This document shows positions 15,701 to 24,049 of a stretch of DNA of 64,000 nucleotides, in pieces. This stretch comes from Deinococcus sp. LM3 (lineage in GTDB: Bacteria > Deinococcota > Deinococci > Deinococcales > Deinococcaceae): positions 124,001 to 188,000 of the forward strand of contig NZ_MUFV01000004.1 of NCBI RefSeq assembly GCF_002017875.1. Reading direction: 5' to 3'. Within the stretch, counting starts at the first letter, position 1; each line of letters starts with the position of its first letter. A program made the translations under genes and the position numbers. The notes under the pieces are model-generated. The model ran no database searches. It saw only the letters and a program-made list of their open reading frames with translations, and was not told where the DNA came from.

Positions 15701-15727
15701 TGGCCCACCCGGCTGCCGGGTGGGCCA
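15701..15727 (-). promoter_or_regulatory. start-associated hairpin H13
   Basis: TGGCCCACCCGG / CCGGGTGGGCCA with loop CTG; the ATG exactly 10 nt away (15690) begins an eight-codon leader coupled to the 69-residue gene. Confidence 0.68.
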
Positions 15728-15979
15728 TCACTGATCATCTGGGGGCAGCGGATCGAAGTGTGCCCGTTCGAGGGGCGTGAAGAAGCCCCGAATGTCCAGC
15801 ACGAATTCCGCTGGGGCGCCGCACTCGGGCCGCGCGAGAAACATGAAATCGATGATGCCGATCTCCCCGTGGCATTCCGGGTGCGGGCACCGGTCGTTCA
15901 CGCGCACCAGGTCGCCCGCGTTCAGGCCGTCCAGGGTGAAGGTCGTGGGGGGCTCACCGGGCGAGTCCTGGCCGGGCAC
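15728..15979 (-). CDS. small protein (83 aa), tandem paralogue
   Basis: Start GTG at 15979 immediately follows the TGA of the upstream gene. It contains CPHPECHGEIG and PECGAPAEF, a possible zinc site. See the paralogue at 15455. Function unknown. Confidence 0.7.
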   Translation of the reverse strand: MPGQDSPGEPPTTFTLDGLNAGDLVRVNDRCPHPECHGEIGIIDFMFLARPECGAPAEFVLDIRGFFTPLERAHFDPLPPDDQ

Positions 15980-16459
15980 TCAGTTCAGCCCCAGGATGGC
16001 CCAGTCACGGGCCTCGGCGAGCGCTTCACTCGTGAGGTCCCCCTCCAGCTGCGCGCGTGCCCCGCCACTCAGGTCACTGGAGATCCCGCCGATCGTGCGG
16101 CAGGCCAGGTCCTCCCCGGCGGCGTTCGTGACCCGGCAGGTGATCCGCTGGACGTGCCACGTGACGCCGCACAGGGCCCGGCGGCGCGCGGCGCGCATCA
16201 CGTCCGTGCGGGCTTCCCGCAGGGCCTGTTCGGGGGTGAACCCCAGGAACGTGATCCGCACGCGGGCTTCGTCCGCTTCACTCCAGGCGGGCGTGAAGTG
16301 CAGGCCGTCCCGGATGGGCACGCTGGTGGGGGTGGGTTCCGGGGTGAGGGTCCCCAGGGTGTGGTCGGCGACAAAGTCCTGCTGTGGGTCGGGCGTGTAG
16401 GTCAGGGTGGTGCTCAGGGGCAGCTGGGGCTGGTGGAAGGAGATCGTGGTGGTGTGCAT
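15980..16459 (-). CDS. hypothetical protein (159 aa)
   Basis: Unrecognised; a beta-rich N-terminal half and a helical segment FTPEQALREARTDVMRAARRRAL in the middle. The start at 16459 is 10 nt after hairpin 16470-16489; the gene runs directly into the 83-residue gene (TGAGTG). Confidence 0.72.
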   Translation of the reverse strand: MHTTTISFHQPQLPLSTTLTYTPDPQQDFVADHTLGTLTPEPTPTSVPIRDGLHFTPAWSEADEARVRITFLGFTPEQALREARTDVMRAARRRALCGVTWHVQRITCRVTNAAGEDLACRTIGGISSDLSGGARAQLEGDLTSEALAEARDWAILGLN

Positions 16460-16469
16460 GATGCCCGCG

Positions 16470-16489
16470 TGGCCCCCTGCTGGGGGCCA
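16470..16489 (-). promoter_or_regulatory. start-associated hairpin H14
   Basis: TGGCCCCC / GGGGGCCA with loop TGCT, 10 nt before the ATG at 16459. Confidence 0.7.
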
Positions 16490-16499
16490 GAGCTCCTGA

Positions 16500-19400
16500 T
16501 CAGATGGCTGCGAGGAGGAGCTGATCCATCCGGGCGCGGACTCGGGGGTCGTGCTGCCGGAGGAGCGTGCGGGTCTGCTCCGCGCGGGTGTGGTCGGGCA
16601 GGACCAGCGTGACCATCCGTACGTCCCGCTCGGCGCGGTACTCGACGATCACGAGCGGGCAGCCGTCCACCGCGCCGGGCGTGAGCGTGTCGCCCTGGAT
16701 GGCGTACACCTGCGCGGGGCGGGTGGGGAGCTGCTCGGTGACGGTCAGGCCGTACCGCAGGCGCAGCGGGGGGCGCTGGACAGTCCGGACAGCGGGTGCG
16801 GGGCGCGGGGTGGGCATGGTCTCCCCCACCGGGTCTGCTGCCGCGACGGCCGGAACAGGCTGGATCTCCGGCACCGGGGCGAGCTCGATGGGGACCGCAG
16901 GCTGAGCCGGTGTCTGGGGCGCGACTTCAGCGCTCAGGATGCGCTCCTGAAGTTCGGCGCGCAGGCGGGTGAGGCCTTCCGCGCCGTACGCGCCTTCCAC
17001 GCGGGTGGGCTGCACGTGCCGGGCCCTGGCAAGGTCCACGTGCGCGATGACGTCCACGTTCCCGCCCACGTCCGTGACCCGGATGCCCGTGTCTGCGCCG
17101 CGCAGGTCCCGGACGGTCACGGGGTTGCCCTGGTGCTCGAACGTCAGCCCGGCGTGGATGGGCAGGCCCTCCACCCACAGGATCGGCTGCTGAAGGCGGG
17201 TGAGCGCGGCCATGGGGTTCGCCACGGCGCGCAGGGCCTGCACCTGACCGTGCAGGCCGCGCAGGGCGGTCACCAGGCGATTGATCCCGGCGACGTCCTG
17301 CGTGCTCGGGCCGTGCTCGCGGCTGCGGGCGGTCCGGTCGCGCTTCTCCAGCAGGCTGAGCGCTTCGAGGTACTCGCGGATGACCGTGAGGTCTGCCAGC
17401 AGGCTCGCGGCGTGACTCTCCGCCTGCCGGGCCTCCCGCTTGGCGCGGATGGCGTGGCGGGTGGCGTCCGGGTTGCGGCTGAGCATGACGGCCAGTTCCT
17501 CGCCGTCGAAGCCCACGTCGGTGTTCTCGCAGCTGGTGAGGGTGGGGTCGAACACCTGCTGCGCCCAGCCCTTCTTGCCCATCATGTTCTGGAAGCGGAT
17601 GACGTCGAAGCTGCCCCGGGCGAAGTACACGTGGTTGCGGATCTCCTTCACCCAGGTGCCCTGGCGGCGGCCGCGTCCGATGCGCTGCACGAACGCCATG
17701 TGGTGGTGCGGGTAGTCCAGATGGTGGAGGTCGGTGGCACCCTGGTAATTGCCGCCCTGTTCGATCACGCTGCTGCCGATCACGCAGGTCAGGACGCCAC
17801 GGCGGAACCGGCGTTCGACCGTCAGGCGTTCCCCGCCCTGGTGCGTGCTCGCGGTGATGATCTCGATTTCACCGGCGGGGTACCCGGCCGCGATGAGCTG
17901 GTCGCGCAGGGCCGTGTACGTCATGCCGCCTTCGCCGCCGGTGTACATGAACACGACATTCCGGCCCCCCTGGGCGCGCGCGGCCAGGCAGGCCTCGACA
18001 CACGCCGCGAAACGGGCATTCGGGGCCTGGACGTTCATCAGCGGGGGGTGCAGGGTGAGCTTGCTCAGGCGGGAGAAGATCGAGAACAGGTGCTTCTCCC
18101 CGTCACTCTCAGCCTCGCTGATGGTGGCCTGCTCCGCGTCGTACTCGTCCTGCACGACCGGGTGCAGGTCGAACAGGTGCTCGACGGTGGTCAGGGGCGG
18201 CAGGGGCATGCCCACCCGGTCGTGCATCTGGCAGGTGTCCTCCGTCTCCCGGATGACGTGCTGGCCGATGATGGCGCGCAACTCATCGAGGTTCCGGAAG
18301 CCTACGACGCACGAGCGGAACTCCACGTCACCTTCCGGGAGGGTGATCAGGCGGGGTTCGATCACGCAGAAGCGGGCGGTGAAGGCCTGCACGTTCGTGA
18401 TGCCGTACGCGGGCAGCGCGTCGGTCACGAGGGAGAGCATGTTCCAGATCTCCAGCGGGCTGTTGGTGAACCACGTGGCGCTCAGGGCAACCGTGCACCC
18501 GCCACGCTCGCGGATGAAGCGGGCCTTATGGTTGCCGTCCAGCGCGCGGTTACTCTCCCCTCCTCCACCCAGGAATTTGGGGCTGGAGTCGCCGTACACG
18601 GCGGGCGCGGCGTACGTGTTCTTCAGGGCGTGCGCCTCATCCCACAGGACCGCGTCGATGCCGAGCGCTTCGAAGGGCACGTCGGTGCTCGTGGCGACCT
18701 TCACGCGCCCCAGGTGCCGCTGCGTGAACTTCTCGCCGGCCGCGAGCGCGCGGTGCCCACCCATCTTCCGGTGCCGCTCGTCGAACGTGGTTGTGGTGGC
18801 CAGTGCGCTCATCAGCGTCTCGTCGCTCTGTACGTACTTCTTGCGGGTCTCTTCGAGCATGGGGATCATCTCGAAGGCCTCGTACGTCATGATCACGAGG
18901 TCCGGGGGGCTGGTGAGCAGCGCGGCGATCTTCGCGCGGCGGCGGTCTCCGGTGTCCGTCAGGACCCTGGGTTCGCCGTCCTCGTCCAGCGCGACGCTGC
19001 CGTCCGGCGCACGGACGGGTTCCCCGCCGATCACGCTGATCCGCAACCCCGGGAGGGCCGTGGCGGCGTTCATGACCCAGTCCCCCAGGCGGGAGAGCGG
19101 CACGACCACCGCGGGCAGGCGGGCGCGGCCAGACTGGAGAAGCAGTTCAGCCAGCATCAGCGCGGTCAACGTCTTCCCAAGCCCAACTGAAAAGTCCAGG
19201 ATGACGCCGTCCATACGCGCGGCGGCGCGGACGTGTCCGGCCTGGAAGGGATGCGCGAGCGGCCCCTGGTACCGGGGGAGCGTCAGGGGGCGCAGGTCGG
19301 GCGTGGCGGTCAGCAGGCCGTACCGGTGCTCGTTCAGGGTGAGTTCCACCGTGCCCACGTGCTCACTGCCGAGCAGCCACGTGCGGAAGTGCGCGGCGAG

Positions 19401-21683
19401 CTGCCGTTCGAACTGCACCGCGCGGGCCTGATGCGCGTGGCGTTCGGCCGTGATCTGCTCGGGCGTCTTCACGTCCTGGTTCACGACCGGTTCGACCGGC
19501 GTGCGGAAGTTCAGGTACGCCTCCAGTTCCCGCACGCGCCCAGGACTGATGGCCTGCCGCTCCTTCAGGGCGAGCTCGTCGTCCAGGGCGTTGCGCAGGC
19601 GCAGGGTGACACCGTGTTCACCGCGCGTCGCCTGGATGAGGTTCACTGGCGCACCGTCGGCGTCCCACGAGTTGCGCTTGACGGCCACGCAGGTCCCGAG
19701 GTTGGCGTTCACCCAGTCGGCCAGGACGTGCTCGGGGATCAGGGGGTCCCGCGCCTCGAGCGTCATGTCTGTGATGTCCACCCAGAGGGCGCGTTCCCGG
19801 CAGGTCTGCGCCTGCTGCAGGAGGGCCTGGCGCTCGGTGCCGGTGTGATCGGCGGCCAGGGTCTCGGCGAGGCGGGCCTTCTCGTGGGCGCGGCCCCGGT
19901 AGTACGTGCTGGCCGCCTCCCAGGTGTGCCCGGTGAAGGCGTACTGGGCGAGCAGGTGCGCGGCGGCGTCCCCATCCGTGACCTGAGCGTACCGGGCGAG
20001 GCTCGTGATGGTGAGCAGGCCGTACGCTTCGAGCTGCTGGGCGACCTCGCCGATCGTGCCGGGCGTGATGGGGGGCTCCCGGTCGGTGAGTTCGGTCAGG
20101 AGGGCCGGGACGTCCCCGTTCGCTTCGACGAGCGCGTGCAGGGCGGGCGCTGATTTCGCGGCGCGGCGCAGCAGGGTCAGGTCGTACGCGCCGTGCGTGC
20201 TCAGGTGGGTGTCGTGCAGGCGTAGGGCGGTGTCGCGCGCGGCGTGCTGCTGGCCACTGCGGGCCGCCGTGATGGCCTGGGCGACGGTTAGGGCGCTGAG
20301 TACGGCGGGGTTGCTCAGGTGCGAGCCGTACTGCCAGCGGCCGCCCTGGAAGCGGTACGTGCCGCACGCACTGGTCTCTCCGTCCGTGATGGGGTGCGCC
20401 TGGGGGCGGGCCTGCCGGGCACGGGCTTCGACGTCTGTGCCGAGCAGGGTCTGGATGGCCGCGAGCGCACCGGGCAGCGTGAGGATGTCGTTCACGCGCG
20501 CACTGGCCTGCTTGGTGAGGGTCTCCAGGTCCACGCGCAGCCCACCGGGGTACACGGGGTCGCCGAAGCGACCGTCCGCAATCTTGGCCTGGTGGCGGGG
20601 CGTGCCGAGGGGTTCCCCGGCGTACTGGAGCTTCCACTCGGTCCCGCTGCGGTAGAAGACGCCTTCCCCGTTCACGATCTGGCGGAGGTACCCGCTGTGC
20701 GTCAGGCGCTGCTCGCGCAGCTGGGCCTGCTCCTCATGCGTGAGGGCGTTCAGTGCTTCGGCCACGCCGGCATCGTGGCGGCGCAGCACCAGCAGGACGG
20801 TAGTGACGCCCGCCCCAGCCGCCCGGAAGGCCCCCTCGGGCACGGCGGACAGCATCAGGGGGTGCGCGAGGTCGATCAGCGCCTCGCGGTGCGGGCGGTC
20901 GCTGTCCACGCGGAACATGCTCTCGGGCACGACAACGGTCATCAGGCCGCCGGGGGTGACGCGGCGCAGGCCTTCGAGGACGAAGTACCAGTGCGCCTGC
21001 CGGAGGTCGGGGCGGTGCAATCTCGCCTGGGCGCCGCGTGTGCCGAAGGGCGGGTTGCCGATCACGAGATCGAACGGGGCGTCCTCGCTCTGCGTGGTGT
21101 ACGTCTCAAAGGAGGCGTTCCAGACGGTCACGTGAGGGTGCAGAGCCTGCGCGACAGCGGCGCTGGTCTCGTCGAGTTCCACGCCGACCACGTCACTGAA
21201 CTTGGGGGCGCGCGCGAGGAAGGCGCCGCCACCGCAGCTGAATTCGAGGATGCGGCGGGTGCTGCCGAGCGCCTGGCTGAGGTCGTACGCGACCTGCACG
21301 AGTTCGCCGGGGGTGTAGAAGGCGCTGGTGCTGGCGCTGTGCTCGCCGAGGCCACCTTCACCACTCCAGGCGCGCAGAGCGGCGTGATCGGCCGGGGTGA
21401 CGCCGCGGGCGAGGATGTCGCGGACGGCCTGGTTGGCCTTCAGGCGAGCGTCCGTGCTGACGATGGGCAGAGCCTCTACGCCGTAGGGTTCGGCGCTGGA
21501 GGCGGGAGCGTACGTCGGCGCGGAGCGCATCCGGAATGCGTCGAGGGCTGGATCCACTGTGATCACAGCGGGGGCGGCCTGAGTGGGGTGTGCGGCGCCC
21601 TTGCTCTTGACCTTGCCCTGGCTGGCCTTGCGGGCAGGCTGGGCTGCGGGCGTGACGGCATCAAACAGACTGATCAGTGACAT
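16500..21683 (-). CDS. giant N6-adenine methylase-superfamily 2 helicase fusion (DarB-like)
   Basis: 1,727 residues. The N-terminal part carries a gamma-type N6-adenine methyltransferase: the AdoMet motif EFSCGGGAFLA (147-157) and catalytic NPPF (210-213). The C-terminal half is an SF2 helicase of the Snf2/strawberry-notch kind: VGLGKT near residue 833, DEAH in LWDEAHALKN near 1013 and QRIGRGRRQG near 1334, then a low-complexity region (VPEIQPVPAVAAADPVGE). Phage P1 DarB and related plasmid proteins have this arrangement and protect incoming DNA from type I restriction; that role here is inference. The start at 21683 is 9 nt after hairpin 21693-21718; the iteron array lies just upstream. Confidence 0.85.
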   Translation of the reverse strand: MSLISLFDAVTPAAQPARKASQGKVKSKGAAHPTQAAPAVITVDPALDAFRMRSAPTYAPASSAEPYGVEALPIVSTDARLKANQAVRDILARGVTPADHAALRAWSGEGGLGEHSASTSAFYTPGELVQVAYDLSQALGSTRRILEFSCGGGAFLARAPKFSDVVGVELDETSAAVAQALHPHVTVWNASFETYTTQSEDAPFDLVIGNPPFGTRGAQARLHRPDLRQAHWYFVLEGLRRVTPGGLMTVVVPESMFRVDSDRPHREALIDLAHPLMLSAVPEGAFRAAGAGVTTVLLVLRRHDAGVAEALNALTHEEQAQLREQRLTHSGYLRQIVNGEGVFYRSGTEWKLQYAGEPLGTPRHQAKIADGRFGDPVYPGGLRVDLETLTKQASARVNDILTLPGALAAIQTLLGTDVEARARQARPQAHPITDGETSACGTYRFQGGRWQYGSHLSNPAVLSALTVAQAITAARSGQQHAARDTALRLHDTHLSTHGAYDLTLLRRAAKSAPALHALVEANGDVPALLTELTDREPPITPGTIGEVAQQLEAYGLLTITSLARYAQVTDGDAAAHLLAQYAFTGHTWEAASTYYRGRAHEKARLAETLAADHTGTERQALLQQAQTCRERALWVDITDMTLEARDPLIPEHVLADWVNANLGTCVAVKRNSWDADGAPVNLIQATRGEHGVTLRLRNALDDELALKERQAISPGRVRELEAYLNFRTPVEPVVNQDVKTPEQITAERHAHQARAVQFERQLAAHFRTWLLGSEHVGTVELTLNEHRYGLLTATPDLRPLTLPRYQGPLAHPFQAGHVRAAARMDGVILDFSVGLGKTLTALMLAELLLQSGRARLPAVVVPLSRLGDWVMNAATALPGLRISVIGGEPVRAPDGSVALDEDGEPRVLTDTGDRRRAKIAALLTSPPDLVIMTYEAFEMIPMLEETRKKYVQSDETLMSALATTTTFDERHRKMGGHRALAAGEKFTQRHLGRVKVATSTDVPFEALGIDAVLWDEAHALKNTYAAPAVYGDSSPKFLGGGGESNRALDGNHKARFIRERGGCTVALSATWFTNSPLEIWNMLSLVTDALPAYGITNVQAFTARFCVIEPRLITLPEGDVEFRSCVVGFRNLDELRAIIGQHVIRETEDTCQMHDRVGMPLPPLTTVEHLFDLHPVVQDEYDAEQATISEAESDGEKHLFSIFSRLSKLTLHPPLMNVQAPNARFAACVEACLAARAQGGRNVVFMYTGGEGGMTYTALRDQLIAAGYPAGEIEIITASTHQGGERLTVERRFRRGVLTCVIGSSVIEQGGNYQGATDLHHLDYPHHHMAFVQRIGRGRRQGTWVKEIRNHVYFARGSFDVIRFQNMMGKKGWAQQVFDPTLTSCENTDVGFDGEELAVMLSRNPDATRHAIRAKREARQAESHAASLLADLTVIREYLEALSLLEKRDRTARSREHGPSTQDVAGINRLVTALRGLHGQVQALRAVANPMAALTRLQQPILWVEGLPIHAGLTFEHQGNPVTVRDLRGADTGIRVTDVGGNVDVIAHVDLARARHVQPTRVEGAYGAEGLTRLRAELQERILSAEVAPQTPAQPAVPIELAPVPEIQPVPAVAAADPVGETMPTPRPAPAVRTVQRPPLRLRYGLTVTEQLPTRPAQVYAIQGDTLTPGAVDGCPLVIVEYRAERDVRMVTLVLPDHTRAEQTRTLLRQHDPRVRARMDQLLLAAI

Positions 21684-21692
21684 GTGCCCGAC

Positions 21693-21718
21693 TGGGCCCG
21701 TGACCTGGTCACGGGCCA
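21693..21718 (-). promoter_or_regulatory. start-associated hairpin H15
   Basis: GGCCCGTGA / TCACGGGCC core stem, outer bases TGG...CCA, 9 nt before the ATG at 21683; it separates this gene from the 34-bp repeats. Confidence 0.68.
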
Positions 21719-21734
21719 TAGCTTCCTTACAACA

Positions 21735-21957
21735 GGGTTGACGCGCATCAACCCCGGGTATGGAGCTGGGTTGACGCGCATCAACCCCGGGGTATGAAGC
21801 TGGGTTGACGCGCATCAACCCCGGGGTACGAAGCTGGGTTGACGCGCATCAACCCCGGGGTACGAAGCTGGGTTGACGCGCATCAACCCCGGGGTACGAA
21901 GCTGGGTTGACGCGCATCAACCCCGGGGTACGAAGCTGGGTTGACGCGCATCAACCC
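21735..21957. repeat. seven-copy array of a palindromic 20-mer, 34-bp period
   Basis: GGGTTGACGCGCATCAACCC begins at 21735, 21768, 21802, 21836, 21870, 21904 and 21938. The unit is an inverted repeat (GGGTTGA / TCAACCC) and the spacers are nearly identical too (CCGGGGTACGAAGCT-like). It lies between the parAB operon and the DarB-like gene. The context suggests a parS/centromere array for ParB, or replication iterons; the even 34-bp period (about 3.2 helical turns) would fit ordered protein loading. Confidence 0.9.
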
Positions 21958-21994
21958 TGGGATGCAAGAGCGAACCGGAAAAGGCTAATAGCTT

Positions 21995-22016
21995 GAGAGG
22001 AGGCGATATCGCCTCC
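21995..22016. terminator. perfect palindrome downstream of parB, probable terminator
   Basis: GAGGAGGCGAT / ATCGCCTCCTC, 22 bp without loop, about 25 nt after the parB stop. On the minus strand it is not followed by a T run; on the plus strand TTGTT follows. It may act as a bidirectional terminator or an operator. Confidence 0.55.
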
Positions 22017-22042
22017 TCTTGTTCATCTCGGCAAGGCCTGGC

Positions 22043-22993
22043 TCAGGATGGCGCGAACGCCTCCTCAAGCTGGCGAAGCAGGTCGTGCACGTGAGCCTGC
22101 TGCGCGGTGGTGAGCGCATTGAGTCGGGCGGGTTTCAGATGCCGGGTGACACGGAGAGCAGCGTCATAGACCTCAGGGCGTTCTTGTGCACCCTTGAGGA
22201 CTTCGTTCACACGGTCCTTCGCGGTTCGGGTGCTCCAGGCACCATCGACGGCCTGCTGAAGGAGGGTGGACCGCTCCGGGCGTTCTCCTAGCCGCACAAG
22301 TTCCAGCGCGACAGTGGGCGCCACCGTCCGGCCGTACACCGCACGAATCTCTGCCGGGCGCAACCGCAGCACGCGGGCGTACTTGGTGTTGAAGGTAGAG
22401 AGACTGGCACTGGTAAGGACTTTAAGTTTATCCTGCAGGTCGTGGGGATCCTCGCCCGTCTTCAGGACGCGGCTCATCAAGCCAGGGAGGGCATCCATTT
22501 CGACATTCAGTTGGGCGGCGAGCGTCCGGAACACACCGCGCACCACCTCGAACTGATCGAGTTCCTCACGCTGCGTGTTCTCCAACGTGGACAGCGCGTC
22601 AAGCTGATCATCCCGGAAGCTGTAGACGCTCGCAAGGACGACGGTGTCACCGAGTAGACGGCGGCTGTGGTACCGCCGCCACCCAGCGACCAGTTGGTAG
22701 CGGTAGGGACCAGTGCGGTCAGGGTGGGGGCGCAGCAGGACTGGTTGTAGTTGGCCGTATTCCTGGATGGCCGCCATCAGGCCTGCGAGATCCGCCTCGC
22801 CGTATGGGTCATTCCCAAGGCTGCCTCGAGGGTTCCAGTCGCCCGTGATGTCGATCTCGCTGAGCGAGATCTCGTGCACGCCTGAGGCGTAAGCTGCCTT
22901 CACCACCTGATTCAGTTCGTCGTTTGACGCCTGCGCACGGATCTGCTGGTCGTGCAGGGAGAGACCACCTGGCCGGCCACGCCGACCACTCAT
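22043..22993 (-). CDS. parB: ParB-family partition protein
   Basis: 316 residues. The ParB/RepB nuclease-like domain includes DWNPRGSLGN, LAGLMAAIQEYGQLQPVLLRP and YRYQLVAGWRRYHSRRLLG, followed by a helix-turn-helix region (TLENTQREELDQFEVVRG...). It binds centromere sites and works with ParA to segregate the replicon; the adjacent seven palindromes are the obvious candidate sites. It overlaps parA by 4 nt (ATGA). Base composition is somewhat less GC-rich than the PRTRC genes. Confidence 0.88.
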   Translation of the reverse strand: MSGRRGRPGGLSLHDQQIRAQASNDELNQVVKAAYASGVHEISLSEIDITGDWNPRGSLGNDPYGEADLAGLMAAIQEYGQLQPVLLRPHPDRTGPYRYQLVAGWRRYHSRRLLGDTVVLASVYSFRDDQLDALSTLENTQREELDQFEVVRGVFRTLAAQLNVEMDALPGLMSRVLKTGEDPHDLQDKLKVLTSASLSTFNTKYARVLRLRPAEIRAVYGRTVAPTVALELVRLGERPERSTLLQQAVDGAWSTRTAKDRVNEVLKGAQERPEVYDAALRVTRHLKPARLNALTTAQQAHVHDLLRQLEEAFAPS

Positions 22994-23997
22994 GGGGCCA
23001 CCAGCTGAGCCTGGCGGGCGGCAGCATGCACGACCGCGTCCGTGACGGCATTGATCTCCTGCACGGCCGGACTCTTGGGTCGGTACACCGCGACGGGCTG
23101 CATCGCGTTGGGCGCATCCTTGTAGATGCCGGGGCGGAAGGCGATGGGCGGCGCGGTGGGGCCGAGATCGGCATACACCTGCGTCAGGGCGTCGTATACC
23201 TCGGCGTCGTGGAGAAGATTTTTGTTGTAGCCAGTGACGACGAACAGACCGAAGTTCAGGCCCGGGTTGATGGCACGGGCCTGCCGAATGACCCGGCTGA
23301 CGTTGTCGATGTTGTCCAGGCCCTTTGAGCCGGTGACAGGCATGATCATCAGATCGCTTGCGGCAATGCAGGCCAGGACGAGAGCGTTGTCCGCGGGGGG
23401 TGTGTCAATCAGGACGTAGTCGTAGCGGTGACTGAGGGCTTGAATGGCGCGGCGCAGTCGGCCCTGTTCTTCGGGGAGCTGTCCACTCAGGTAGAGTTCG
23501 GCGCCTTTGAGGTGGCGGTTCGAGGGGATGACGTCCATGTCGAAGGCTGGGATCGGTTGAGGGAGGGTGTCGGCGGTCTCGTCGAGCACCTGGCGGATGG
23601 TGGCCTGGACGCTCAGGGCTGTAGGGACCGAGCCGTCTTCAGGGGTTTGGAAGAGGCCGAGCCACCGCGTGAGGCTGGCCTGGGGGTCTGCGTCAATGAG
23701 GAGAACCCGGTGACCGCGAGTGGCGAGTGCGTAGCCCAGGTCGCGGGTGAGGCTGGTCTTGCCGCTGCCGCCAGCTTGGTTGTAGGTGGCGAGGACAGTC
23801 ATGGTGGGGCGCATGGGGGTCTCCTTGGGTACGGTCGTGAGGGGAACGATGCGGGCTACGTCGGTGGCGTAGTGCCTCAGGGTGAACTCCTGCCCACGCT
23901 GCACCGCGCTCAGGACGGCGGGCAGTTGCTGGCGGAGTTGAGAGGTGAGCACCACGCCCTCCGGTCGCTGATCTGGGGTCCGCTTCTTTCGGGGCAC
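22990..23997 (-). CDS. parA: ParA-family ATPase with an N-terminal Phd-like extension; internal start at 23814
   Basis: The ParA core begins at the ATG at 23814 (274 aa, AAGGAG 8 nt upstream): deviant Walker A NQAGGSGKTS, DADPQASLT and LIDTPPADNA. The frame stays open upstream for 61 more codons to a GTG at 23997. That extension (LRQQLPAVLSAVQRGQEFTLRHY.TDVARIVPL) resembles Phd/YefM-type antitoxin N-terminal domains. A promoter (-35 TTGTAA, 17-bp spacer, -10 TACCTT) ends 6 nt before that GTG, so a leaderless long form and a Shine-Dalgarno-driven short form may both be made. ParA is the motor of partition. Confidence 0.82.
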   Translation of the reverse strand: MPRKKRTPDQRPEGVVLTSQLRQQLPAVLSAVQRGQEFTLRHYATDVARIVPLTTVPKETPMRPTMTVLATYNQAGGSGKTSLTRDLGYALATRGHRVLLIDADPQASLTRWLGLFQTPEDGSVPTALSVQATIRQVLDETADTLPQPIPAFDMDVIPSNRHLKGAELYLSGQLPEEQGRLRRAIQALSHRYDYVLIDTPPADNALVLACIAASDLMIMPVTGSKGLDNIDNVSRVIRQARAINPGLNFGLFVVTGYNKNLLHDAEVYDALTQVYADLGPTAPPIAFRPGIYKDAPNAMQPVAVYRPKSPAVQEINAVTDAVVHAAARQAQLVAP

Positions 23998-24003
23998 GAG
24001 AGT

Positions 24004-24032
24004 AAGGTACAAATGTTGAACACTTTTTACAA
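24004..24032 (-). promoter_or_regulatory. parA promoter, leaderless geometry
   Basis: TTGTAA (24027-24032), 17-bp spacer, TACCTT (24004-24009). The predicted transcription start falls at the GTG at 23997. Confidence 0.5.
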
Positions 24033-24049
24033 GGTGCCCCGTGCATGCC

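Noticed and set aside
19618..20637. 339-codon minus-strand frame inside the giant methylase-helicase gene
   Set aside because: Shifted-frame shadow rich in Arg, Pro and His; the main frame carries the motifs throughout.
21735..21957. CRISPR or phage-type tandem repeat coding for protein
   Set aside because: The 34-bp units are almost fully identical including spacers and palindromic, which fits protein-binding iterons, not spacers or a coding repeat.
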